This document shows, in pieces, positions 9,152 through 17,832 of a DNA stretch of 64,000 nt (its first letter is position 1; each line of letters begins with the position of its first letter). The position numbers and the translations under genes are program-made. The notes beneath the pieces were generated by a model. It saw only the letters and a list, made by a program, of their open reading frames with translations, made no database searches and had not been told where the DNA came from. Source of the DNA: Streptomyces sp. CG4. GTDB lineage: Bacteria; Actinomycetota; Actinomycetes; Streptomycetales; Streptomycetaceae. Where the stretch lies: assembly GCF_041080655.1 (NCBI RefSeq), contig NZ_CP163525.1:1-64000 (forward strand). The letters run 5' to 3'.

Positions 9152-9677
9152 ACACCCCCGGCCGCACCTGGAGCGCCCACCCCCGCTCCACCAGGCGTTT
9201 CGCCTTCGACCGCAGCCCCTCGACCTTCGCTGGAACCGCCTGAAGGCCCAGGGCCACGGCCAGCTGCTGGCACCGCATACCCTCCCGGGCCGCATCCGAC
9301 TCCAGCACGGACATGATCCGCTGGTAGTCCGGAGGCAGGACCGTCGCTGTCATGCCCTCGACCCGTCTGGGCACCACCGACCCCGCCACCGCACTCACCA
9401 CCGGCTCCGCGACCGCGACGGGCGGCTCGGCCAGCACCTCAGTCACCGTCACACGGGCATCCGCCAGACGCTGAAGTGCCCGTTCCGCCTCGCCGAGGGC
9501 AGCCTCCACCCGCTCGGCCTCCTCCCGCAGCCGTGCCACCTCTTCCCGGACCTTCTTCTCTCGAGCCTCCAACAGACCGAGCACCGACGGCACCAGCCAC
9601 CTCCACAAACGGGACGAGCAGACGAACCACGCCCATCTCTCCCGCCACCAGCCGAAGTTCATGCCCACCCAGCCCAA
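9123..9677 (-). CDS. IS-associated coiled-coil protein with C-terminal helix-turn-helix-like region
   Basis: This protein has up to 184 residues. About residues 33-75 form a charged heptad-rich coiled coil (LLEAREKKVREEVARLREEA). A proline/valine linker follows, and the C-terminal region YQRIMSVLESDA, MRCQQLAVALGL, VEGLRSKAKRLVERGW resembles a winged-helix module. From memory, similar proteins occur beside transposases in many Streptomyces genomes with no assigned function. The true start could be further in, near the VLGLLEARE segment. Its position inside the inverted repeats marks it as transposon cargo, perhaps a DNA-binding or regulatory accessory. Confidence 0.65.
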   Translation of the reverse strand: MGWVGMNFGWWRERWAWFVCSSRLWRWLVPSVLGLLEAREKKVREEVARLREEAERVEAALGEAERALQRLADARVTVTEVLAEPPVAVAEPVVSAVAGSVVPRRVEGMTATVLPPDYQRIMSVLESDAAREGMRCQQLAVALGLQAVPAKVEGLRSKAKRLVERGWALQVRPGVFTPLGASAG

Positions 9678-9802
9678 GCCAAACGATCACGTTCGGAAAG
9701 CGGATGGCGTCTGAGGCCATGAGGACTCTCTGGGCACTCTGAGTACGAGACTGAGTAGGGCGACGGTGCCGTCGGCCTGGGTGGCGGTGTTCGGATCGCT
9801 TC

Positions 9803-10636
9803 ATGACGCTGACTCCTTCCGCCGCTTCCACGGCGTCCGCTTTCCGCCGCCGGGTCAGGGGCCTGGGGCTGTCCGTTGCCGGGGCCGTTGTGGTGTTCCT
9901 GCTCGTGGGGTCCGTCACGAGCTGCTCCGCCGTGGCGGGTGGCCCGGTCCGTTCCGAGGCGCAGTTCCTGGAGCACGTACGCGACACGCAGGCCGTCGGC
10001 GAGGACACGGTTCGCTTCCTGGGCTCGGATCCGGACTCTGCGTTCGCTTCCACGGCGTCCGCTTTCCGCCGCCGGGTCAGGGGCCTGGGGCTGTCCGTTG
10101 CCGGGGCCGTTGTGGTGTTCCTGCTCGTGGGGTCCGTCACGAGCTGCTCCGCCGTGGCGGGTGGCCCGGTCCGTTCCGAGGCGCAGTTCCTGGAGCACGT
10201 ACGCGACACGCAGGCCGTCGGCGAGGACACGGTTCGCTTCCTGGGCTCGGATCCGGAGGCTGTGATCCTGGGAAAGTCCACGGACAGCGCATCCTGCGTG
10301 GACGACCTCGGTGTCGACCGGGATGACACCCGCCGGGACCAGCCGTCCGTCTCTTGGGCCCCGGATTTCCAGCACGGCGACGCCGGCTATCGCGCGGCGG
10401 TCGCCGACCTTCGCAGGCGGTGGTCCGAGCGGGGATGGAAGGTGACGACGAAGCAGGGGACCGACCCGGTCACCGACAAGGCGACCGGTCTGCAAGAGAT
10501 CCACACCACCGACGACCACGGCGTCGCGCTGTCGCTGAGCCCCGGCCGACGTACTGGCGAGGGACTGGTCGTCGCCGACGGCGGCTGCGTCCGCCACGAC
10601 GGCTACTGGGACGCCTACGCCTGGAGCCGCTCCTGA
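9803..10636 (+). CDS. Putative lipoprotein with exactly duplicated N-terminal region
   Basis: The 277-residue product starts at ATG 9803. A signal segment (GLSVAGAVVVFLLVGS) leads to the lipobox VTSC, then a region predicted to be exported. About residues 8-78 are encoded twice in tandem, so a second complete signal and lipobox lie inside the mature part. After the second copy the protein continues once (WAPDFQHGDAGYRAAVADLR, GLVVADGGCVRHDGYW). Without the insertion it would be about 203 residues. The family is not recognised. The group II intron begins 184 bases downstream on the other strand. Confidence 0.75.
   Translation: MTLTPSAASTASAFRRRVRGLGLSVAGAVVVFLLVGSVTSCSAVAGGPVRSEAQFLEHVRDTQAVGEDTVRFLGSDPDSAFASTASAFRRRVRGLGLSVAGAVVVFLLVGSVTSCSAVAGGPVRSEAQFLEHVRDTQAVGEDTVRFLGSDPEAVILGKSTDSASCVDDLGVDRDDTRRDQPSVSWAPDFQHGDAGYRAAVADLRRRWSERGWKVTTKQGTDPVTDKATGLQEIHTTDDHGVALSLSPGRRTGEGLVVADGGCVRHDGYWDAYAWSRS
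9823..10257 (+). repeat. 213-bp exact tandem duplication inside the lipoprotein gene
   Basis: Copy 1 is 9823-10035 and copy 2 is 10045-10257. They are identical base for base, separated by 9 bases, giving a 222-bp period (74 codons) that keeps the reading frame. Identity including third codon positions means the event is very recent or is an assembly artefact. Confidence 0.95.
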
Positions 10637-10882
10637 TGACCCGACCGCTCCGCCGACGTGGATGTCGCCCGTCTTCTCGCCGAACTGAGCAGCGCACTTG
10701 GCGAGCCGTACCAACCGGGGCGCTCAGCCCACACTGGTGCCTGAGCACGCCGGACAGCACCTGCCCACTTCAGTCGGCGCCTGGAGCAGCCGAGAGTGAG
10801 TACGTCTGCGCGCTTGGTTGTAGAGTCGGCCTGGGGCGCGGTTTCGGCGTTGCCGCCGACCCGTTTCCCCAGGCCGCTCACC

Positions 10883-10916
10883 GAACCCGGCGTGCGACTC
10901 TCACCGCACCGGGCTC
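10883..10916 (-). ncRNA. Group II intron catalytic domain V
   Basis: The minus strand reads GAGCCCGGTGCGGTGAGAGT and then the complementary strand ending in CCGGGTTC. This is the 34-nucleotide domain V hairpin with the GNRA-type loop region GTGA and a two-base bulge, the ribozyme's catalytic core. It lies directly after the maturase gene, as expected. Confidence 0.8.
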
Positions 10917-10932
10917 TCCACGGTTTCTGCTG

Positions 10933-12405
10933 TCAGGCGTGGTTGTGCAGGGGCCATGGGCTTGGGATCTTGACGACTCCTCGGTAGCGATACCGAGTAA
11001 TGGGGACTGCTGCGAGATTGAACAGCTCGGTCCCCTCCACGACTGGGCTCTTCCAGCGGCCCGTTGCCGGGTCGTGGAGCCAGCGGTAGACATCCGTCCC
11101 GTTCCAGCGGTGCAGCGTGCGCCACCACGTGACGACCCTGCGCCATACGAAATGCGCCAAGGCCGACATGGTGTGTTTGCATACCGCGTGCTTGAAGTAG
11201 TTCGCCCACCCGCGCATGATCTGGTTGAGCCTGGTCATGACGTGGGCTGGTCTCTGCTGCGACGATCTGTGTGTCAGGGCCCGGATACGCTCCTTCAGTT
11301 GTCGGACGGGTCGGTCCGCGATGAAGGTGTAGACGTGCCATGTGCTCGTTCCCTTCTTGCGGCGCCACTGGATGTGGAACCCCAGGAAGTCGAAGCCGTC
11401 CGCCATGTGGACCACCCGGGTTTTGGCCGGTGACAGCCGCAGCCCGAGGGGCCTGATCACATCGGCGATGTCCTCGCGCAGGTTCTCCACGTCGCTCTGG
11501 TGACCGTTGGCCATGACGACGAAATCGTCCGCGAAACGGACGATCCGCCAGCACGGCAGTCCCCTTCTGCGACGGCTGGCCCGCCTGCCCTGGGTGGACA
11601 GTTCTCCTCCTTGGAGCCACGGCCCGTGTACGTGCTCATCGAGCGCGGTCAGGGCGATGTTGGCCAGCAGGGGTGAAAGGATGCCGCCTTGCGGAGTACC
11701 GGTGTAGGTCTCCTCGCGTCCGCCGCCCTCGGTGAGGACGCCGGCCTTGAGGAACGCCTTGACCAGTGCCAACACGCGCTTGTCTTTGATCCGTTTGCGC
11801 ACCCGGTCTATCAGGGCCGTGTGGTCGAACGAGTCGAAGCACGCCTCGATATCGGCGTCCAGCACCCATCTGTAGCCCTTGGTGCCGAACATCTGGATCT
11901 CGGCGATCGCGTCGTGTGCTCTCCGTTTCGGCCTGAAACCGTAGGAGACCGGCAGGAACCCAGCCTCGAAGATCGGTTCCAGCACCAGTTTCAGTGCGGC
12001 CTGGACCACGCGGTCGGTGACGGTCGGAATGCCTAGGCTTCTGACCTTGCCCGAGCCGCCAGGCTTGGGGATCTTCCGCTCACGCACCGGCAGCGGGCGA
12101 AATTCACCCGTTTTCAGTACGCGGCGAAGGTCCTCAAGGAACCCGTAAGTGCCAATCTCCTCTTCCACGTTGACGGCCGTCAGGCCGTCAACTCCGGGGG
12201 TTTTGGCGCCTTTGTTCCCCGCGACCCGTTCGAACGCCACGAGCAGCGTCGCCGGGTCGTGCACGAGGTTGTACAGATCGTCGAACCTGCGGCCGGGATC
12301 GGCCGCCGCCCAACAGTGAAGTTTGGCCTGCATCCCCGATACCCGCTGGTGAGACCCCATCGGGGCCTCCGGAGCACCGCTGTTCAGCGGTGCGTCTTTC
12401 GGCAT
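10933..12405 (-). CDS. ltrA: Group II intron reverse transcriptase/maturase
   Basis: The 490-residue LtrA-type protein is intact. The reverse transcriptase domain has KVRSLGIPTVTDRVVQAALK, FLPVSYGFRPKRRAHDAI, LDADIEACFDSFDH, TPQGGILSPLLANIAL and the catalytic box VRFADDFVVMA. The X/maturase domain follows (DFLGFHIQWRRKKGTSTWHV, MRGWANYFKHAVCK). I see no HNH endonuclease motif, so mobility would use an endonuclease-independent route. It should bind its own intron RNA to promote splicing and retrohoming. Confidence 0.93.
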   Translation of the reverse strand: MPKDAPLNSGAPEAPMGSHQRVSGMQAKLHCWAAADPGRRFDDLYNLVHDPATLLVAFERVAGNKGAKTPGVDGLTAVNVEEEIGTYGFLEDLRRVLKTGEFRPLPVRERKIPKPGGSGKVRSLGIPTVTDRVVQAALKLVLEPIFEAGFLPVSYGFRPKRRAHDAIAEIQMFGTKGYRWVLDADIEACFDSFDHTALIDRVRKRIKDKRVLALVKAFLKAGVLTEGGGREETYTGTPQGGILSPLLANIALTALDEHVHGPWLQGGELSTQGRRASRRRRGLPCWRIVRFADDFVVMANGHQSDVENLREDIADVIRPLGLRLSPAKTRVVHMADGFDFLGFHIQWRRKKGTSTWHVYTFIADRPVRQLKERIRALTHRSSQQRPAHVMTRLNQIMRGWANYFKHAVCKHTMSALAHFVWRRVVTWWRTLHRWNGTDVYRWLHDPATGRWKSPVVEGTELFNLAAVPITRYRYRGVVKIPSPWPLHNHA

Positions 12406-13057
12406 TGCAGCCTCCTTCCCTTCTCGATTCCGCTGCCGCCCTTCCCCATGTGCGCGGGCTCTCCCCGGCTCGGAGTACTACGGCGGCTCCGCCCCGCCCG
12501 GCGCTGTCGGCCGACGGTGGACCCATCCCGGCCTCCGCGCTGGCCACGCGGGACCTGGAGCTGTCACCAGGCGGTTCCCATGTTCATTGCCGATCGTTCG
12601 ACGGAGTAGGCGCCCGACTATGTCCCTGCGATATCGCCGTACCTACGCCGCAGACCTTCAGTACGGCCTCCCGGCAGGCCTACTCAGACCCGCCCAAGGA
12701 GTTCCCCAAGTACCCCGCAACTCAAGGGGGGTTTGGGTGCGCATCGCCTCCGGCCCATATCCACCAGGTTCGAGCCGGTGAGCCGTTGAGGGACTTAAAA
12801 CGCCGGTTCCTCTCGTACACCTCTCCATCTCGCTCGCCGGACCCGCACTATCTGGCAGTACTGGCACGTCCCGGCTTTGTCAGGACTACTCCCACCCTCC
12901 CCGGCACCTCCCGGGTCAGGCTGTCCTCAGCTTCACGACCCTGCTGCGACAGGGCCGGGGTGCAGGTCTTTCACCTCCACACAATCGAACAACGCCTCAT
13001 GGCGTACGAGTAGAGCGCCTCATGAAGTGCACGAGGGCTGCCGACGATCATCGGCTC

Positions 13058-13420
13058 ATGAATCCTCAGACCTATGCGAGGCTCTACGGCCCGTGGAAGC
13101 CGACCCCGTCGGCTGCAGCCCGTTCAGGGGTCACGTTGCTGACGGCTCTGCTCGGCGCTGCCACGGTCCTGTCGATGGCATGGCTGACTTTCCTGGTCGG
13201 CATGGTCGCACTGTGGGGTGCGGCGGAAGGGGCGGCCGTCGGGGGGCTTCTCACGGAGTACGCGGCGGGCGTGGCCGGCGGTGCCGCACTGCTCGCCGCG
13301 CTCGCCTTCGTGCCCGCGGTGCGGCGCATGACGCCGGCCGGACGTCGGCTGTTGCTGACTGCGGTGGCGTGTCCTGTCCCCCTCGTTCTTGCTGTCGTGA
13401 CCTGGGTGAGCGTGGGCTGA
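13058..13420 (+). CDS. Small hypothetical membrane protein
   Basis: The product is about 120 residues if it starts at ATG 13058 (MNPQTYARLYGPWKP); an in-frame ATG at 13022 would add 12. Hydrophobic segments occur at about 24-62 (LLTALLGAATVLSMAWLTFL and on), 72-88 (AAGVAGGAALLAALAFV) and 100-120, suggesting three or four transmembrane helices. No enzymatic motif is seen and the family is not recognised. It lies just upstream of the group II intron's 5' end. Confidence 0.6.
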   Translation: MNPQTYARLYGPWKPTPSAAARSGVTLLTALLGAATVLSMAWLTFLVGMVALWGAAEGAAVGGLLTEYAAGVAGGAALLAALAFVPAVRRMTPAGRRLLLTAVACPVPLVLAVVTWVSVG

Positions 13421-13537
13421 CCGCTTTGCTTGGAGGTGGGACAGACCTGCTCGCTGAGCTTCCCCACCCACCCGTCGCCGTCACGCACACCTCCCTCATG
13501 CGGTCCTGAACGGTGCGGCACAATCGCGGTCAACTGG

Positions 13538-14224
13538 GTGGGCAACGGTGGGGGTGGGAACGTGGGGCGTTTTGGCTCGCGAAGCCGACGTAAGGGCATA
13601 CCGAACGAGCCGGCGCTACTGGCTGCGGCTGCCGAGAATCCCGGTGGCAGCGTCGCCGAGATCGATCCGACGTACATCGACGACCCGAACGGCTACGTAC
13701 CTCCCGAGGCAATCCGCGGCGCGTGGTTGGTGGATGACAGCGGGAAGCTGACCGGTGAGTACCAGGAGAATCCCCGTCACGGGGTGCCCCAGGACGACTT
13801 CCGCAAGCTCACTGATCCTGATCACTGGCTTGGCTGGCTCGGCGATGATCCCGCGGCCGCCGTCCGCAGGGGCATCGAAGAGTCCTTGCGCGCCCAGGTG
13901 GCAGACGCAGTGGTCGACTGGGTCAAGATCCTTGAGACGCCCCGGTTTCTCACGGCTGGGCGTCGCCATTCCGAGGACGAACAGGTCATGTTGGTGACCC
14001 GCGCGGCACTCGCCGCGCCGTTTGCGTTGTCCGTGCGCACCACGCAGCACGGGCGTTCCATCCTCCTGGGCGTGTTCTCCTGGGCGGCGGTGAACCTCTC
14101 ACCGCCCGGTGTCCGCAAGGACCGGCACTGGTTTGACCTGGGCGTCGGGCTGGACTGGGCCGGTGAACGCCTTCAAGGGCGGATCTACGAGATTGACGGT
14201 GGGAACGGCACCGCCGAGCGGTAG
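13538..14224 (+). CDS. Hypothetical cytosolic protein
   Basis: Protein-like sequence begins at the GTG at 13538 (VGNGGGGNVGRFGSRSRRKG); longer starts exist upstream but give low-complexity residues. Distinct stretches are SVAEIDPTYIDDPNGYVPPE, GAWLVDDSGKLTGEYQ and DHWLGWLGDD. No signal peptide, transmembrane helix or catalytic motif is evident. It ends 321 bases before the 3' end of the convergent Imm49-type gene, so it could belong to the same polymorphic-toxin neighbourhood, but nothing proves that. Confidence 0.55.
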   Translation: MGNGGGGNVGRFGSRSRRKGIPNEPALLAAAAENPGGSVAEIDPTYIDDPNGYVPPEAIRGAWLVDDSGKLTGEYQENPRHGVPQDDFRKLTDPDHWLGWLGDDPAAAVRRGIEESLRAQVADAVVDWVKILETPRFLTAGRRHSEDEQVMLVTRAALAAPFALSVRTTQHGRSILLGVFSWAAVNLSPPGVRKDRHWFDLGVGLDWAGERLQGRIYEIDGGNGTAER

Positions 14225-14255
14225 AGCGGCAATGCCACGCCCTACCGACGGTCAG

Positions 14256-14345
14256 AGCAGATACATGACGCCGTCGCGGCCGACCCTGCGCAGGGCGGTG
14301 GCGTGGGCGTCGCCGGCGTCGCGGCGCCGGCCGTAGTAGTGCTGC
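14256..14345 (-). pseudogene. Short C-terminal remnant, possibly IS110-like
   Basis: The minus strand encodes ELAQHYYGRRRDAGDAHATA and then ALRRVGRDGVMYLL before a stop. The tyrosine and basic pattern loosely recalls the C-terminal helix of IS110-type transposases, but the fragment is too short for a firm call. Confidence 0.3.
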
Positions 14346-14545
14346 GCCAGCTCCGGCCCACGGCCGGCAACTGACCGGGCGGCTGCAGCTTTCCCCTCCC
14401 GGCTTCATGGGCCTGGGGCGAGGGAACGTACTGCGTTGAGGAGCCCGGCCTTCGTGATGTCACCAGCCGCCTGGGCACGTGCAGACGGCTGGTGAGCCCT
14501 CGGGCCGAGGGCCGGCAGGGGCATCCCGCTGCGGCCTCGGCCCCC

Positions 14546-16300
14546 TTAGAAGGGTTCGGCGGCCCCCAGGAGATCCTGCGGCAGGTAGGGGGATTCGACG
14601 CGGATGGCCCAGCCGCGGCGCCGGGCGTGGCAGGCCAGGGCGAGGACGTCGAGGTTCACGGAAGCGTCCGGATCGTCGGCGCGGTCCGCGACCTGGTAGT
14701 AGTCGCGGTGGGCTTCGAGCGCGTCGGCCAGGGCCAGGTTGAAGCTCTCCTCATCGCCTTCCACGAGTTGTGACAGCAGCACGGCCGGCGGCATGGCGAA
14801 GCCCCAGTCCTTGGCCTTCTCGTCCTGCTGCAGCGCCCGCTGCGCGGCCGCTTCGGGATCGGTGCCCTTGAGGTAGGCATGGAGGGCCTCGCGGTACGCG
14901 CTGAAGGCAGAGCCGTCCGGGCGGACGAAGGTAGGGCCGGTGAGGACCAGCGGAGCGAGGTCCTCGCGTGCGCCGGTGATGAGAGCCAGGGCGGTGGCCG
15001 TGTGCCAGTTGCCGGCGCCGGCCTCCTCGCCCCGCTCGGCCGGGTAGCGCAGCGTACGGCCGCCGATGGTCACCTCGACCTCGGTGCCCGGTTCCGCCAG
15101 GGCGATACGGAAGAGGGCCGCCCCCATCTGGGAGGCCAGCCGGAGGTTCGCGAGCAGCGCGTCCGTGACCGAGGAGTCCCCCGCGCGCCACTTGAACAGG
15201 CGCTCCTGATCGCCCATGACGCTGCCCAGCCGCCAGACAGCGAGGGGTTCGTCGTCGACGGGCGTGAACGCCTCCTGGACGTGTTCCTCGTACATGGCCT
15301 CGGTCCGCGGGTTCACCGTCCGCTCGCAGACCGGCCGTTCCACCACCAGCGGGCTCGCGGCGAGCGCGGCGACCGCGTCCGGCCGACGGTCCCGGCCGAA
15401 CCCCGCGACCCGCGGCCCGCGGGACTCGAAGCCGGTGACCAGCGCGTGCGGCAGGTAGTCGGAGCGGACGGCAGGCGCCCAGCCCAGGCTCCGGTAAGCA
15501 AGCGCGGCAAGGGCGATGGGAACAAGCGGGAGAAGGCTGCGCGGGGAGGCCGCGGGACCGTGCAGGGCGGCGTGCCTGGCCAGGAGGTCGGCCAGCGCAG
15601 CATCGAAGGTCTCCCGGTCCTCGGCGGCCAGGGCGCGCAGCGTGAGCAACGCCGCACTGTCCGGCCGGTCCAGGAGAGGCTCGCCGGTCTCCTGGGCGCG
15701 GGTACGGACGCGGTCCAGAGCCGCGTCGACTGCGGCGAGCTTGGCCTGCGCGCTCGGCGGATACTCCTCGTCATCGCCGGTGTCGTCCAGGACCACAGCC
15801 ATCAATCCGGTGGCGACCTCGCCGAGAGGCGTCCCCTGCGCCTGCTCGGCGAACTTCTCCCGGGCGAAGTGGAAAGCCTCGCCGTGCCACTTGGCCCTGT
15901 CCCTGAGGACCGCCAGGCAGAGCGCATCGATCCACTCCCCGGGCGTGACGCTCTCCTCGGGGGCATCCTCACCGGGGTCGTAGCTCATGCCGAAGTTCAC
16001 GTACTCCAGGAAGACCTGGAAGCTGCAGTGCGGGTGGTACGCCGCGTAGGCGACGGCGCCGGCCGCTGCTTCGGAAGCGTCCTTGAGGACGGCCTTGGCC
16101 TCCGGCGTGTCGAGGCCGGGTGTGGTGACGGAAAGGGCGCCCAGATAGTCGAGGAACTCCTCGGCGATCGACTGCCACTCGTACGTGGCCATCCGGCCGG
16201 CCCGCGACATGGACCGCACCTGCCCCCCGATGCGGTTCGTGAAGTCCTCGCGTGCTGCCGACACGACGGCCCCGCCCACCTGGTGACGCTCTATTCGCAC
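14546..16300 (-). CDS. Immunity 49 (Imm49) family protein
   Basis: This is a large, mostly helical protein of 584 residues beginning MRIERHQVGGAVVSAA. The segments YEWQSIAEEFLDYLGALSV, DASEAAAGAVAYAAYHPH and FLEYVNFGMSYDPGED match Imm49 proteins as I remember them. Imm49 proteins are predicted to neutralise a partner toxin domain of a polymorphic toxin in the same cell. No toxin gene is visible on either side, so the gene is an orphan here. It may protect against toxins of neighbouring strains. No signal peptide is present, consistent with cytosolic action. Confidence 0.78.
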   Translation of the reverse strand: MRIERHQVGGAVVSAAREDFTNRIGGQVRSMSRAGRMATYEWQSIAEEFLDYLGALSVTTPGLDTPEAKAVLKDASEAAAGAVAYAAYHPHCSFQVFLEYVNFGMSYDPGEDAPEESVTPGEWIDALCLAVLRDRAKWHGEAFHFAREKFAEQAQGTPLGEVATGLMAVVLDDTGDDEEYPPSAQAKLAAVDAALDRVRTRAQETGEPLLDRPDSAALLTLRALAAEDRETFDAALADLLARHAALHGPAASPRSLLPLVPIALAALAYRSLGWAPAVRSDYLPHALVTGFESRGPRVAGFGRDRRPDAVAALAASPLVVERPVCERTVNPRTEAMYEEHVQEAFTPVDDEPLAVWRLGSVMGDQERLFKWRAGDSSVTDALLANLRLASQMGAALFRIALAEPGTEVEVTIGGRTLRYPAERGEEAGAGNWHTATALALITGAREDLAPLVLTGPTFVRPDGSAFSAYREALHAYLKGTDPEAAAQRALQQDEKAKDWGFAMPPAVLLSQLVEGDEESFNLALADALEAHRDYYQVADRADDPDASVNLDVLALACHARRRGWAIRVESPYLPQDLLGAAEPF

Positions 16301-16479
16301 TGCCCCGCTCCTTGATCGATCTCTGCGACAGCCAGCCTAGGTGCGGGATCTGACAGGCCAGCGACTGCTGTGACCGGGGCCCTGGCCGCGCCGCGGGATT
16401 TCGTGGCGGGTGCGTCAGCGGTGTCCGGCACGAGCACGGAGTGCACTCGGTCCTGCCGGGCGGCGTTGCCGGCCCCTCT

Positions 16480-16690
16480 GGGAGGTGCGGCGTCCACCGA
16501 GGGAGTCCGCGGCGATCGAGTCCACGGTGATTTCGATGACGGCGCCAGACTGGCGCACGACGTTGAGGGCGCGGCAGTTCTCGGGTTCGACTCCGACGGT
16601 GCGGATGCCGTGGTGTTGGGCGGCGGTGGCTGCCCCGGCAAATAGGCTGCCGCAGCCGACGGCGATGACTACCTCACGATCCTCGCGGCC
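16480..16690 (-). pseudogene. Threonine/serine dehydratase remnant
   Basis: On the minus strand the frame reads EVVIAVGCGSLFAGAATAAQ, HHGIRTVGVEPENCRALN and AVIEITVDSIAADSLGGRR. This is the PLP-binding core (normally VGGGGL) and following strand of fold-type II dehydratases. A stop lies in frame just upstream and no N-terminal half is present, so it is a dead fragment. The change of GGGG to GCGS in the PLP-phosphate loop also argues against function. Confidence 0.6.
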
Positions 16691-16741
16691 TCATTCAGCG
16701 GCATCCGCCCCGGTGCGATGCGCACGAGTCAACCGTACCGA

Positions 16742-17599
16742 CTACTTCTGGGCTACTCCTGCATACAGCGGGAGGCGGTCGTCTTGCATCTGCGCAGTGG
16801 AGTCGGGACGCCAGTTCGTGACGAATTCAATTCCTGGTTCGATGAGATTCAGTCCGAAAAAGAACTTTGCAAATTCCGCTCGCGACCGCACTTGTACAGG
16901 TGTGCCGCTGTTGCGATATACGTCTACAACGGCGTGCCATGTGTCGGGGTCGAAGTCCGCAGTGGCGTGGGAGATTACAAGGCAGCTACCTGCCGGCAGT
17001 GGATCGAGGAGGCGGCCGACCACGTCGAATGCGCCGTCTGAGTCGGTAACGAAGTGGAGCAGGGCGACCATGGAAAGCACCACCGGTTCATCGAAGGACA
17101 GCGTCTTCCGGGCGCCCTCGATGATCAGCTCAGGTTCGCGGGCGTCGGTTTGTATGTATGCGGTCTGCCCCTCATCGGAGCTCCTCAGGAGCGCCTGTGC
17201 ATGGCGTAGGACGATCGGGTCGTTGTCCACGTAGACGACCTTGGACTGCGGCGCGACCCCTTGAACCACCTGATGTAGATTTGGCTCGGTCGGAATTCCG
17301 GTTCCGATGTCGAGGAACTGTCGCACTCCCATCTGAGCCAATGCGCGAGAGGCCCGGTGCATGAAACTTCGGTTCGCCCGGGCCAGCTCTGCCGCTTGAG
17401 GGAAGAACGACTTCACTTGCTCGGCCGCTTCCCAGTCGACCGGATAGTTGTCTTTGCCTCCCAGGAACCAGTCATACATCCGGGCGGAATGCGGCCTGCT
17501 GGTGTCGATGATCGGTACCGGTCGTTCTGCGTCGGGCACGATTCGTTCTCCCTGGAGAGATGTGATGTAGTTTCGTCGGAAGTTGTCCGGCGAAGTCAC
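16742..17599 (-). CDS. SAM-dependent methyltransferase, DUF574 family
   Basis: The 285-residue protein carries the family hallmarks HSARMYDWFLGGKDNYPVD, ARANRSFMHRASRALAQMGV, the SAM motif FLDIGTGIPTEPNLH, and VVYVDNDPIVLRHAQALL. The GTG start overlaps the stop of the DUF397 gene (GTGA), so it is coupled to it. A shorter start at IVPDAERP is possible. It is the third gene of the XRE-DUF397-methyltransferase operon common in streptomycetes. Substrate unknown. Confidence 0.85.
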   Translation of the reverse strand: MTSPDNFRRNYITSLQGERIVPDAERPVPIIDTSRPHSARMYDWFLGGKDNYPVDWEAAEQVKSFFPQAAELARANRSFMHRASRALAQMGVRQFLDIGTGIPTEPNLHQVVQGVAPQSKVVYVDNDPIVLRHAQALLRSSDEGQTAYIQTDAREPELIIEGARKTLSFDEPVVLSMVALLHFVTDSDGAFDVVGRLLDPLPAGSCLVISHATADFDPDTWHAVVDVYRNSGTPVQVRSRAEFAKFFFGLNLIEPGIEFVTNWRPDSTAQMQDDRLPLYAGVAQK

Positions 17600-17832
17600 G
17601 CCAGGAGGAAGTCTGCCAGGCCCGCCTTGGCTCCGATGACGAATGCCGCCATCTCGTCCTGGGCATAGATCAGCGCTGGTCCGTTCGGGTCTGTGGACTG
17701 GCGGAGGGCGATGCGACCGTCCTGAAGCTTCTTCGCCTCAAGGCATTGGCCTCCGTTGCTTCCGCTCCAGGGCTTGCACCACTCTTCCCTTCCGAGTTCG
17801 GTGGCTGCCTGCTGGACGTGGGTGTCGCTCAT
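17596..17832 (-). CDS. DUF397 domain protein
   Basis: This small acidic protein has 78 residues, with EEWCKPWSGSNGGQCLEAKK near the N-terminus and ALIYAQDEMAAFVIGAKAG at the end, the standard DUF397 layout. It overlaps the XRE regulator gene (ATGA) upstream and the methyltransferase gene downstream. DUF397 proteins usually pair with DUF5753 regulators of the BldB/WhiJ type and modulate development or specialised metabolism. Confidence 0.88.
   Translation of the reverse strand: MSDTHVQQAATELGREEWCKPWSGSNGGQCLEAKKLQDGRIALRQSTDPNGPALIYAQDEMAAFVIGAKAGLADFLLA

Larger units (their letters stand above)
8058..9720 (+). mobile_element. IS5-type transposable unit with a passenger gene
   Basis: A 23-bp inverted repeat with one mismatch lies at 8058-8080 (starts ATGGCCTTAGACGCC) and 9698-9720. 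The 1663-bp unit encloses an intact IS5-type transposase on the plus strand and a convergent coiled-coil protein on the minus strand. Their 3' ends overlap by 29 bases, so both genes appear to move together. I could not identify a target duplication. Confidence 0.6.
10820..12982 (-). mobile_element. Complete group II intron encoding a maturase
   Basis: On the minus strand the proposed 5' end at 12982 begins GTGTGGAGGTGAAAG, matching the GUGYG consensus. The 3' end at about 10820 follows a domain VI-like stem (CGGCCTGGGG pairing with CCCCAGGCCG) and ends CTCTAC. Domain V is present at 10883-10916. The maturase gene occupies domain IV. About 580 bases upstream of the maturase (12406-12982) are the structured RNA domains I-III and contain no other gene. 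Exact ends need folding or comparison with an empty site. Confidence 0.75.

Noticed and set aside
10640..10745. Short coding-like stretch after the lipoprotein (DVDVARLLAELSSALGEPYQ)
   Set aside because: No start codon or ribosome site fits and it is only about 30 residues; not enough to call a gene.
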